This document shows positions 25,439 through 32,123 of a stretch of DNA of 32,123 nucleotides, piece after piece; position 1 is the stretch's first letter, and every line of letters starts with the position of its first letter. The notes under the pieces were generated by a model, which worked only from the letters and a program-made list of their open reading frames with translations, was not told the DNA's origin and searched no databases. The DNA lies in contig CAMCZA010000005.1 of NCBI GenBank assembly GCA_945885515.1, forward strand, positions 1 through 32,123, given 5' to 3'. Made by a program: the position numbers and the translations under genes. The stretch comes from Ferrithrix thermotolerans DSM 19514 (GTDB lineage: Bacteria; Actinomycetota; Acidimicrobiia; Acidimicrobiales; Ilumatobacteraceae).

Positions 25439-26413
25439 ATGATTCGTTACATCTTGCGTCGCCTTGCATGGGCGCTTCCAACTATGTTGATCGTTACATT
25501 TTTGGTTTATGTGGCATTGAGGATCGGCACGAATCCAGTTGAGAGCTACAAGCGGTCCAACCCTCGCGTCACGCCAGAGAAGATTCAGCAATATATTGAT
25601 ATAAATGGTCTGGACCCGAACTATGTTCTGGGTTATTTTCGTTGGCTCAACAATTTTTTGACCGGCGACTGGCCGCGCAGCATTAAAGGATCTCGCGAAG
25701 TTTGGCCCGCATTAAAAGATGCCATGGCGAACACGCTTCGACTAGGTATTGCCGCGACAGTTGTTGGCGTTTTCTTTGGGCTTATTTTTGGTCTACTTGC
25801 CTCGCTGCGACCTGGTGGTAGCCGCGATATTGCGATTAATACCGGGGCTTTCGTCGGCATTTCAATTCCGCCCTATATTTCGGCAATTTTATTGCAACTT
25901 TTATTCGCTGTTTATTGGCAGCGTTGGTTTGGATCTAGTCTTTTCCCAACTTCGGGTGTTTACCCTGCAGGCCATACAGGGTTCGATCTATTTCTTATGT
26001 TGAAATTTATGGCGCTACCAACCATCGTCGTGGCTATCCAGATTGTTGCAACCTATAGTCGTTATTTACGTTCTTCTTTGCTGGATGTGTTGAATTCTGA
26101 TTACATGCGCACGGCACGATCCAAGGGCATCAGTGAACGTCGAATTTTGATCCATCACGGAATGCGAAATGCACTGATACCAATTGTCACAGTTGCCGCG
26201 ATTGATTTTGGTTCGATCGTCGGAGGTTTAATTATCTCCGAGAATATTTTTTCGTATCCAGGGATGGGTCTTTATTTTCTGAAATCATTTGGTGATGGAG
26301 ATTTCCCACTGCTTATGCCGTGGATGGTGATTATTGTCGCTTCGATTCTCATTTTTAATTTAATTGCCGATATTTCTTACGCATGGCTTGATCCAAGGAT
26401 TCGCCTTGAGTAA
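25439..26413 (+). CDS. Peptide ABC transporter permease, DppB/OppB type
   Basis: An inner-membrane permease half, 324 aa. The N-terminal helix (RRLAWALPTMLIVTFLVYVA) is followed by a periplasm-side loop (about 30-95) and the transmembrane domain with five more helices. The cytoplasmic EAA loop that contacts the ATPases is DYMRTARSKGISERRILIHH. The ending YAWLDPRIRLE is typical of DppB/OppB. Follows the terminator hairpin and overlaps the next permease by 8 bases. Confidence 0.93.
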   Translation: MIRYILRRLAWALPTMLIVTFLVYVALRIGTNPVESYKRSNPRVTPEKIQQYIDINGLDPNYVLGYFRWLNNFLTGDWPRSIKGSREVWPALKDAMANTLRLGIAATVVGVFFGLIFGLLASLRPGGSRDIAINTGAFVGISIPPYISAILLQLLFAVYWQRWFGSSLFPTSGVYPAGHTGFDLFLMLKFMALPTIVVAIQIVATYSRYLRSSLLDVLNSDYMRTARSKGISERRILIHHGMRNALIPIVTVAAIDFGSIVGGLIISENIFSYPGMGLYFLKSFGDGDFPLLMPWMVIIVASILIFNLIADISYAWLDPRIRLE

Positions 26414-27326
26414 TGAAACTGAGACCTCGCTGACGCCGCGCCAGATGGCTTTCAGGCGCTTTGTTTCTCACAGAGCCGCAGTCATTAGCTGTGTGATTTT
26501 AGGTCTGTTGACCTTGCTGGTAATTTTTGCACCATTTACTGCTCGCTACGGAGTCAATGAATCAGTTCAAGTTCCGCCCAATTCATTTCTGACACCGCGT
26601 GCCAATGCTTGGTTGGGCACCGACGATATTGGTCGCGATCTTTACAGTCGTTTAATTTATGGAGTGAGAGTTTCCCTGATAATCGGTTTGCTTAGTGCGC
26701 TGATTTCAGTCACTATCGGATCACTTGTTGGCGCCATTGCTGGTTTTCGAGGTGGAAAGTTTGACGACATCATGATGAGGGTCACCGATTTATTTTTGGC
26801 TTTTCCGTTTCTCGTGACTCTTCTGATTGTGCGAAATGTCTTAGGTGCGATTTCTTGGATTCAACCAATTACAGGGGAGATGAACTCAGTTAGGTTTATT
26901 ATTCTTTTGTTCAGTATTTTTGGTTGGATGGGGGTTGCCCGCATTGTTCGAGGGCAAGTGCTCTCACTCAAAGAGCGTGAGTTCATTGAGGCCGCTCGAG
27001 CAGTGGGTGCGAGTCGTCGTTACATTATCCGCCGACATTTGTTGCCGAATTCAATAGGACCAATCATGGTCGCGCTTACATTTTCTGTGGTTGGAGCTAT
27101 TACCGGCGAATCAACTCTTGCGTTTTTTGGTTATGGTCCACAAGCGGGTGATGGTGCGACATCTCTCGGTAATTTAGTCGGTGCAGCCAAAGGTGCCGTA
27201 CAAACGGGCTTTTGGTGGCTCGCCGTGTTTCCTTGTCTTATGTTGGTAATTATTGCGCTGAGCGTAAATTTCATTGGCGATGCACTACGTGATGCAACTG
27301 ATACTCAACTGGATCGTGGTAATTAA
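26406..27326 (+). CDS. Peptide ABC transporter permease, DppC/OppC type
   Basis: The second permease half, 306 aa with a TTG start at 26406 that overlaps the previous stop by 8 bases; this gives a cytoplasmic N-tail (SNETETSLTPRQMAFRRF) of the normal length. An earlier in-frame TTG at 26364 would overlap by 50 bases and add unsupported residues. The OppC N-terminal domain (AVISCVILGLLTLLVIFAPF, then WLGTDDIGRDLYSRLIYG) and the EAA loop EFIEAARAVGASRRYIIRRH are clear. The C-terminal FIGDALRDATD is the usual OppC end. Confidence 0.93.
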   Translation: MSNETETSLTPRQMAFRRFVSHRAAVISCVILGLLTLLVIFAPFTARYGVNESVQVPPNSFLTPRANAWLGTDDIGRDLYSRLIYGVRVSLIIGLLSALISVTIGSLVGAIAGFRGGKFDDIMMRVTDLFLAFPFLVTLLIVRNVLGAISWIQPITGEMNSVRFIILLFSIFGWMGVARIVRGQVLSLKEREFIEAARAVGASRRYIIRRHLLPNSIGPIMVALTFSVVGAITGESTLAFFGYGPQAGDGATSLGNLVGAAKGAVQTGFWWLAVFPCLMLVIIALSVNFIGDALRDATDTQLDRGN

Positions 27327-28306
27327 TGGCTGAAAAGATTCTTCAAATTCGTAATCTGCGAGTTACTTTCGAAACCCCATTTGGGCAAGTTTTCGCTGTG
27401 AGAGGTGTAGACCTCGATGTTGAAGAAGGTGAACTTCTCGGGGTGGTCGGAGAATCAGGCTCTGGTAAATCTGTGACGTTCTTGGCAGCGATTGGATTGC
27501 TTTCTTCTAGGGCGCGAGTCACGGGTTCAGTTGTTCTTCAGGGCGAGGAACTTATTGGCAAAACTCCGCAGCAAATGCGTTCGGTTCGTGGACGACTGAT
27601 GGCCATGATTTTTCAGGATCCGCTATCAGCGCTGAACCCTGTTCATCGTGTTGGCAAGCAAATAGTTGAGATGTTGCAATCACACCAGAATCTGACGAAC
27701 AAACAAGCAGCAACACGCGCGGTGGAACTTCTGGACTTAGTTGGTATCCCACAACCTGAACAACGCTCAAATCAGTATCCTCACGAATTTTCGGGCGGAA
27801 TGCGTCAGCGTGTAGTTATAGCCATCGCGATAGCCAACAATCCAAAGCTATTGATTGCCGATGAGCCGACAACTGCACTTGATGTGACGGTGCAAGCACA
27901 GATTCTTGAGGTGATCAAGCGCGTGCAACAGCAATTTGGTACGGCTGTTGTTTTGATTACCCACGACCTTGGTGTGATCGCGCGCGTAGCAGACAGGGTT
28001 GATGTGATGTATGCAGGTCGCAATGTTGAACAGGGTTTAGTCGACAATTTGTATGATCACCCAAGTCATCCTTACACGCGTGGGTTGCTTTCATCGATAC
28101 CACAAGCCGGTAAAGACCGACTAACTCCAATCCGTGGATTCCCGCCAAATATGATGTCGCCACCGTCTGGGTGTGCATTTCGCACGCGGTGCGAGTTTGC
28201 CGAACCCTCATGCGAGGTTGACATCCCCGAGTTGAAAATGTTTAATGATCTACAAACAGCGTGTTTGCGCGCACATCAACTGCCAAGTTTTCAGGTCCGA
28301 CAATGA
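27326..28306 (+). CDS. Peptide ABC transporter ATPase, DppD/OppD type
   Basis: One of the two cytoplasmic motor subunits, 326 aa. Walker [10 protein letters not shown]-loop [11 protein letters not shown], signature FSGGMRQR, Walker [13 protein letters not shown] and H-loop THDLGV are intact. The C-terminal oligopeptide-transporter extension carries four cysteines (GCAFRTRC, then two more), a pattern that holds an iron-sulfur cluster in a mycobacterial OppD structure; whether this protein binds one is inference. The start shares one base with the preceding stop. Confidence 0.95.
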   Translation: MAEKILQIRNLRVTFETPFGQVFAVRGVDLDVEEGELLGVVGESGSGKSVTFLAAIGLLSSRARVTGSVVLQGEELIGKTPQQMRSVRGRLMAMIFQDPLSALNPVHRVGKQIVEMLQSHQNLTNKQAATRAVELLDLVGIPQPEQRSNQYPHEFSGGMRQRVVIAIAIANNPKLLIADEPTTALDVTVQAQILEVIKRVQQQFGTAVVLITHDLGVIARVADRVDVMYAGRNVEQGLVDNLYDHPSHPYTRGLLSSIPQAGKDRLTPIRGFPPNMMSPPSGCAFRTRCEFAEPSCEVDIPELKMFNDLQTACLRAHQLPSFQVRQ

Positions 28307-29277
28307 GCGACGAACTTCTCAATGTTGTTAATCTTGTAAAAAATTTTCAAGTTCGGCGTACAAGAAACTCTGGATCTAAGAAGCGAACGGTACAGGCTGT
28401 CACCAATGTTTCATTTTCAATCAATAGAGGCCAAACACTTGGTTTAGTAGGCGAGTCAGGTTCTGGAAAAACAACAGTTGGTCGTTGTATCTTGCGACTG
28501 ATTGAGCCAACTTCTGGTCAGGTCGAATTTGACGGTGAAGATTTGGGCTCAATGAAGTTTGAAGAGTTGCGTGCGACTCGGCGCAAAATGCAAATCGTCT
28601 TTCAAGATCCGTTTGCATCTCTGGATCCTAAAATGACTGTTGGTTCGTCTATCGCCGAGCCGTTAATTGTTCAAGGTGTACCGGGTGACCATAACGATAA
28701 AGTCTTTGAGTTGCTTGAACTTGTCGGACTCTCGGTTGATCACGCTTCACGATTTCCCCACGAGTTCTCCGGAGGCCAGCGCCAACGAATCGGAATCGCA
28801 CGGGCGTTGGCACTGAACCCCGCGCTGATTATTCTTGACGAACCAGTTTCGGCTCTTGATGTGAGTATTCAAGCAGGAATTCTCAACTTGTTCGAAGATT
28901 TGCAGAAGAAACTCGGAATCAGTTATCTGTTTATTGCCCATGATTTGTCCGTCGTGCGCCATATTGCTGATCGCATTGCGGTTATGTACCTTGGAAAGAT
29001 TGTTGAAATAGGTGACAGAGATTCGGTATTCGATCACCCAACACACCCGTACACAAAGGCATTGTTGTCGGCGGTTCCGGTAACGGACCCAAAAGTTGAG
29101 CGATTGCGTTCTCGCGTGACGCTTGAAGGTGAAGTGCCGTCGCCGATGAATCCTCCGTCAGGTTGTCGCTTTCGAACCCGGTGTTGGAAAGCCCAAGACA
29201 TTTGTGCACAACAAGAGCCCGTACTTGAATTGCGTGCAACTAGCCAAATGTCGGCATGCCATTTTCCTGAGTCCTGA
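28303..29277 (+). CDS. Peptide ABC transporter ATPase, DppF/OppF type
   Basis: The second motor subunit, 324 aa from the ATG at 28303, which overlaps the previous stop by four bases (ATGA). The frame is open further upstream to 28261, but that part lies inside the preceding gene. Walker [10 protein letters not shown]-loop [11 protein letters not shown], signature FSGGQRQR, Walker [13 protein letters not shown] and H-loop AHDLSV are intact, so both ATP sites of the heterodimer look active. The C-terminal extension has the same four-cysteine pattern ([15 protein letters not shown], then one more). Last gene of the transporter operon. Confidence 0.95.
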   Translation: MSDELLNVVNLVKNFQVRRTRNSGSKKRTVQAVTNVSFSINRGQTLGLVGESGSGKTTVGRCILRLIEPTSGQVEFDGEDLGSMKFEELRATRRKMQIVFQDPFASLDPKMTVGSSIAEPLIVQGVPGDHNDKVFELLELVGLSVDHASRFPHEFSGGQRQRIGIARALALNPALIILDEPVSALDVSIQAGILNLFEDLQKKLGISYLFIAHDLSVVRHIADRIAVMYLGKIVEIGDRDSVFDHPTHPYTKALLSAVPVTDPKVERLRSRVTLEGEVPSPMNPPSGCRFRTRCWKAQDICAQQEPVLELRATSQMSACHFPES

Positions 29278-29280
29278 AGG

Positions 29281-29286
29281 TAGCAT
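29281..29286 (+). promoter_or_regulatory. Candidate -10 box for a leaderless secG transcript
   Basis: TAGCAT ends six bases before the GTG start of secG, in the 15-base gap after the transporter operon. It fits TANNNT, and the gap has no ribosome binding site. Confidence 0.35.
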
Positions 29287-29292
29287 TTTGGC

Positions 29293-29529
29293 GTGAGAAA
29301 TATAATTACCTATGTAACCCTTTTCGTTAATGTCATCGCAATGTTCTCAATGATCGTTGGCGTTTTACTACACAGCGGAAGAGGTGGAGGATTGTCAGAC
29401 ATGTTCGGGGGAGGAGGCTCTGCCGCTCTTGGTTCGGCCGCCGCAGAGAGAAATCTAAACCGAATAACAACAGTGTTTGCAGTTGCATGGGTTGTGACTG
29501 TAATTGCGTTGGGTTTACTGCTGGCTTAG
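29293..29529 (+). CDS. secG: Preprotein translocase subunit SecG
   Basis: A small accessory subunit of the SecYEG protein-export channel. The product is 78 aa with two membrane helices (about 4-24 and 52-77) joined by a Gly-rich cytoplasmic loop, HSGRGGGLSDMFGGGG, which is the SecG signature, followed by a conserved RNLNRIT segment. The start is GTG. It usually follows tpiA; here the peptide transporter operon lies between them. Confidence 0.93.
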   Translation: MRNIITYVTLFVNVIAMFSMIVGVLLHSGRGGGLSDMFGGGGSAALGSAAAERNLNRITTVFAVAWVVTVIALGLLLA

Positions 29530-29561
29530 TTGTCAGCATTCACAGGTTTTTAGGATATATT
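29530..29561 (+). promoter_or_regulatory. Candidate promoter of tRNA-Leu
   Basis: TTGTCA (29530-29535) resembles a -35 box; TAGGAT (29551-29556) or the overlapping TATATT (29556-29561) could be the -10, giving spacers of 15 or 20 bases, neither ideal. The tRNA 5' end is 10-15 bases further on. Confidence 0.35.
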
Positions 29562-29571
29562 TTTATTCCAC

Positions 29572-29655
29572 GTCGGAGTGGCGAAATTGGCAGACGCACC
29601 AGCTTAAGGGGCTGGCGCTCGTAAGGGCGTAGGGGTTCAAGTCCCCTCTTCGACA
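29572..29655 (+). tRNA. tRNA-Leu (anticodon read as AAG)
   Basis: A class II tRNA with acceptor GTCGGAG (29572-29578) paired to CTTCGAC (29648-29654, one G-U pair), discriminator A29655, U8 present, a long variable arm (GCTCGTAAGGGCGT) and T-arm AGGGG TTCAAGT CCCCT. The anticodon stem CCAGC / GCTGG is perfect and fixes the 7-base loop as TTAAGGG, so the anticodon is AAG (29606-29608), reading CUU (and CUC if A34 becomes inosine). Shifting the loop to obtain TAA breaks the stem. CCA is not encoded. Confidence 0.9.
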
Positions 29656-29678
29656 CTAGAAATCTTTCGGCGTACTAT
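29650..29678 (+). promoter_or_regulatory. Candidate promoter of the SGNH hydrolase gene, -35 inside the tRNA 3' end
   Basis: TCGACA (29650-29655), the last six bases of the tRNA gene, differs from TTGACA at one position. Exactly 17 bases later comes TACTAT (29673-29678), a good TANNNT -10, followed nine bases later by the GTG start at 29688. No ribosome binding site is seen, so a leaderless transcript is likely. Confidence 0.5.
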
Positions 29679-29687
29679 TCTTTGCTC

Positions 29688-31040
29688 GTGAATTCTTCTC
29701 GACAGTCGTTTAAGCAATTTTGGAAGTTTTTGACGCAGCCGCTAGGTGCACTCATATGGTCGTTTATTGCTGTGTTTCCAATCTGGTTTACTGGCGCAAA
29801 CGTTAAAAGGTTTCTCGTATATGTCGTGTTGTTTTCATTGATTCTGTCGGCGCCTGCGCTATCTGAAAAGTTTGGCAAAATTAAATATCTCAGTAGATTT
29901 CTTGCTATTTTATTTTGCGCTGGCTTGCTGATTTTAGAAAGATCATCTCTCTCATCGCTCGCGGTGAGTGTGATCGTAGTCTCGTCTTTACTTTTGACTG
30001 TCATCACTTATAGTCGACCGCCAATTCGACGAATTGTTGCCATCAATTTTGCTATTTTCTTTTGTCTTTTGTTGCCAACTGAGATCGGTTTCAGATTCGT
30101 CACCGAAAACTACAAGGGGTACAACTGGGATATGCTGATGGCTCGAAACTCAGGTTCCACCTCACATTATCAGTCTGTAGAAAATTTTAGGAGTTCGCGA
30201 TTAGACGGCCCAGGGTTAGTCCCATACCCAGTAATAACACGGACAGCGGCCGGGCTGCGCACAACTACTGACCAACCTGCTTCTTTCTTAGGAAGAATCT
30301 TAATCTTTGGAGGCTCGACTACCTTTTGTGGTGAAGTGCCAGATGATATGACGCCTTCGTCAACTCTTCAGCGACTTCTAAATGACCGCGGTGCCAAACG
30401 ACGGGTCGAAAATTTTGGAAAAAATGCAGCTACTTCTGCAGACCGTGTGACCGTTCTTGGAGGGGTAGATGATTTAAGCGAAGGTGACATCGTCATTTTT
30501 TATATCGGTATCAACGAGGCTGGCGTAGGTTTCACGCAAAAATTACAACCAATTAGATTAATCAGCAAGATCCCAGAGATTGGAACAGGTATTCAGAGAA
30601 TGGGTAACTATTCACGAATAGCCAATGTTCTTTATAGGAAACTTGTGTTTGGTTCAATTGTGGTGTCTGAGCAATCAAAATTAGATGCAATTCAACAATT
30701 TCAAAAGTCGATGGATGACGCCAAGGCAATCACGGATAAGGTTGGCGCGTCTCTGGTTCCTGTGTTGCAGGCAAATCTTTTCACTCGTAACCCATCAACC
30801 GCATACGACGACGAGCTTGGCAAGTTATATGGAAGTGAATTACGCGTTGTTGTGAGCGATCTGTATAAAAGATTGCAGGCAGTAATTTCAAGATACGAAT
30901 ATCACGGCGATGCAACAGCAGTCATGAATGACTTAGAACCGTCGCCATATTACGACTGGATGCATGTCAATGTTGCAGGTAATAAAAAAATTGCTAAATA
31001 TCTCGAAGAACATCTCGTAGCTTCGCAACTCATTGACTAA
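29688..31040 (+). CDS. Membrane-anchored SGNH/GDSL-type hydrolase family protein
   Basis: 450 aa from GTG 29688 (a TTG at 29682 would add two residues). The N-terminal ~140 residues hold four or five hydrophobic helices (ALIWSFIAVFPIWFTG; FLVYVVLFSLILSAP; FLAILFCAGLLIL; SLAVSVIVVSSLLLTVITY; IVAINFAIFFCLLLP). The rest is a hydrolase-like domain: block I FGGSTTF with Ser210, a glycine in NFGKNAATS, block III YIGINEAG with Gly274/Asn276, and block V DWMHV with Asp423 and His426. These are the SGNH catalytic positions. Such proteins often add or remove acyl groups on surface sugars; the substrate here is unknown and the side of the membrane is not certain. Confidence 0.8.
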   Translation: MNSSRQSFKQFWKFLTQPLGALIWSFIAVFPIWFTGANVKRFLVYVVLFSLILSAPALSEKFGKIKYLSRFLAILFCAGLLILERSSLSSLAVSVIVVSSLLLTVITYSRPPIRRIVAINFAIFFCLLLPTEIGFRFVTENYKGYNWDMLMARNSGSTSHYQSVENFRSSRLDGPGLVPYPVITRTAAGLRTTTDQPASFLGRILIFGGSTTFCGEVPDDMTPSSTLQRLLNDRGAKRRVENFGKNAATSADRVTVLGGVDDLSEGDIVIFYIGINEAGVGFTQKLQPIRLISKIPEIGTGIQRMGNYSRIANVLYRKLVFGSIVVSEQSKLDAIQQFQKSMDDAKAITDKVGASLVPVLQANLFTRNPSTAYDDELGKLYGSELRVVVSDLYKRLQAVISRYEYHGDATAVMNDLEPSPYYDWMHVNVAGNKKIAKYLEEHLVASQLID

Positions 31041-31171
31041 ATAGTGTTATCCTGACGCGACGTGTCGAGAATAATTCGAATTTCCAAATAGATATGGTCT
31101 GTCATGTTTGCAATCCAAACGACTCTCGTCGCATTCATCAGCAATGAGATCAATGAGACAGCTTTTTCAAC

Positions 31172-31255
31172 ATCGGCGAGGCGAAATTGGCAGACGCACC
31201 AGATTAAGGTGCTGGCGCTCGTAAGGGCGTAGGGGTCCAAGTTCCCTCTTCGACA
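31172..31255 (+). pseudogene. Decayed tRNA-Leu copy
   Basis: Compared with the copy 1600 bases upstream, the seven changes hit structural positions: base 1 G to A and base 6 A to C (A-C and C-U mismatches in the acceptor stem), invariant U8 to A, C31 to A (A-G mismatch in the anticodon stem), base 38 G to T, TTC to TCC in the T-loop (loss of U55) and a C to T in the T-stem. The anticodon still reads AAG. It is unlikely to make a working tRNA, although the last eight bases (CTTCGACA) are unchanged. Confidence 0.8.
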
Positions 31256-31287
31256 CTATGAATGTTTCGGCGTACTAATCTTTGCTC

Positions 31288-32123
31288 GTGGATTCTTCTC
31301 GCCAATCGCTTAAGCAATTTCGGAAGTTTTTGACGCAGTCTCTCGGCGCTCTCATTTGGTCGTTTATTGCGTTGGTTCCAATTTTGTTGTCCGGTGCCGC
31401 AATTGAAAGATTCCTTACTTATGTCGTGTTATTTGGATTGATTCTTCGGGCGCCAACACTTACTGGAAAGTTAGGCAAAATTAAATATCTGAGTGAGTCT
31501 CTTGTTGTTTTATTTTGCGGTGGTTTGCTGATTTTTGAGAAATCATCACTTGCGTCGCTCGCGGTAAGAGTTGTTCTTGTTCTTTTCCTACTCCTCGCAG
31601 TCATTATTTATCGCCGACCGTCAATTCGACGAATTGTTGTCGTCAATTTTGCCGTTCTTTTTTGTCTTTCGATACCAACTGAGATTGGTTTCAGATTCTT
31701 TACTAACTCTCAATCGTCTTCGCAATTTCAGATTGTGGACATTTTCAGAAACTCACGACCAGATGGTCCTGCAGCATGGCCAGTTGAGTTTACAACTAGC
31801 AGTACAAACGGTCTGCGGACTACAACAGATCAACCTGCTTCTTACTCGGGTCGAGTTTTAATTTTTGGAGGGTCAACAACCTTTTGTGCCGATGTGCCCG
31901 ACTTTATGACGTACCCATCGATACTCCAGCGTCGGCTAAATGACCGCGGTGCGAAACGTAGAGTAGAAAATTATGGAAAGAGTGCGGCGACTTCTACAGA
32001 CCGTGTGATCGTTCTTGAAGGTGTAAAGGATTTAAGTAAAGGTGACATTGTAATTTTTTATATAGGCGTCAATGAAGCTGGTGTCGGCTTTACGCAAAGA
32101 GAACTACCAGCCGGAATAATCAG
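31288..32123 (+). CDS. Second SGNH/GDSL-type hydrolase paralogue (3' truncated by window edge)
   Basis: The frame is open from GTG 31288 (or TTG 31282) to the window end, about 278 residues, with no stop or frameshift. It matches the upstream copy throughout: the same membrane-helix N-terminus (SSRQSLKQFRKFLTQSLGA), block I FGGSTTFC, NYGKSAATS and YIGVNEAG. A stretch of about 14 residues after TEIGFRF is shorter than in copy 1. The catalytic block V would lie beyond the window. The promoter -35 (TCGACA) is kept, but the -10 reads TACTAA instead of TACTAT, so expression may be weaker. The intact frame suggests it is under selection or only recently relaxed. Confidence 0.82.
   Translation, partial: MDSSRQSLKQFRKFLTQSLGALIWSFIALVPILLSGAAIERFLTYVVLFGLILRAPTLTGKLGKIKYLSESLVVLFCGGLLIFEKSSLASLAVRVVLVLFLLLAVIIYRRPSIRRIVVVNFAVLFCLSIPTEIGFRFFTNSQSSSQFQIVDIFRNSRPDGPAAWPVEFTTSSTNGLRTTTDQPASYSGRVLIFGGSTTFCADVPDFMTYPSILQRRLNDRGAKRRVENYGKSAATSTDRVIVLEGVKDLSKGDIVIFYIGVNEAGVGFTQRELPAGII

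Larger units (their letters stand above)
29572..32123 (+). repeat. Tandem duplication of a tRNA-Leu plus SGNH hydrolase unit (period 1600 bp)
   Basis: Bases 29572-29655 (tRNA) align without gaps to 31172-31255, with seven differences in 84 bases, and the homology continues through the 32-base spacer into the hydrolase genes starting at 29688 and 31288. All three landmarks keep the same 1600-base offset. The proteins are clearly homologous but well diverged (roughly two thirds identical over the membrane part by eye). The first unit ends at 31040; the 131 bases to the second unit hold no gene. The second unit is cut by the window edge. Confidence 0.92.

Noticed and set aside
29603-29609. Reading the second tRNA as tRNA-Leu(TAA)
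   Set aside because: It needs the loop CTTAAGG, which puts G31 opposite G39 and breaks the stem; the AAG reading gives a perfect five-pair stem.
31571-31861. 96-codon plus-strand frame inside the second hydrolase copy
   Set aside because: It is out of frame with the open reading frame from 31288, which matches the first hydrolase throughout.
1-32123. CRISPR arrays, insertion sequences, integrases, phage genes, rRNA
   Set aside because: No short regularly spaced repeats, transposase or integrase motifs, or rRNA sequence were seen on either strand.

Overview
The window reads as a chromosomal segment of an actinobacterium of moderate GC content (roughly half GC by eye). The best guess is an aquatic member of the Acidimicrobiia. 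The clues are an ANTAR response regulator just upstream of polA and rpsA (the PdtaR-polA-rpsA neighbourhood of actinobacteria), the rpsA-coaE-uvrB order, a RapZ with the actinobacterial GLSGAGRS loop, a proofreading-dead PolA, and several start codons sitting 4-10 nt after a TANNNT box, as in leaderless actinobacterial transcripts. The class assignment is inference.

Layout. Bases 1-2709 (+): end of trpB, trpA, a bcp/PrxQ peroxiredoxin and fabZ. Bases 2712-7006 (-): a type II fatty acid synthesis operon transcribed fabD-fabH-fabG-acpP-fabF, convergent with fabZ. Its FabD carries an extra C-terminal biotinyl/lipoyl-like domain. Bases 7015-8071: divergent promoters, tRNA-Leu(CAA), a small helical protein and the ANTAR response regulator. 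Bases 8137-20588 (+): polA, rpsA, coaE, uvrB, uvrA, uvrC, rapZ, which places all three Uvr proteins and the repair polymerase together. Bases 20598-23496 (+): gap-pgk-tpiA, following rapZ directly with no yvcK or whiA between. Bases 23580-29277 (+): a complete oligopeptide/dipeptide-type ABC transporter (binding lipoprotein, two permeases, two ATPases), lying between tpiA and secG. Bases 29293-32123 (+): secG, tRNA-Leu (anticodon read as AAG) and a membrane-anchored SGNH/GDSL-type hydrolase gene. The tRNA plus hydrolase block is then repeated exactly 1600 bp further on, with a decayed tRNA and a diverged hydrolase gene that runs off the window.

Two things stand out. First, the binding protein of the ABC transporter appears circularly permuted: the segment that normally opens the mature family-5 binding protein lies at its C-terminus. 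Second, the tRNA-Leu/SGNH tandem duplication has a promoter arrangement in which the 3' end of the tRNA looks like the -35 box of the hydrolase gene. The FabD fusion is a third item worth following up. The rest is well-recognised housekeeping sequence. No insertion sequence, transposase, integrase, CRISPR array or rRNA was seen, and no gene-free stretch exceeds 300 bases.
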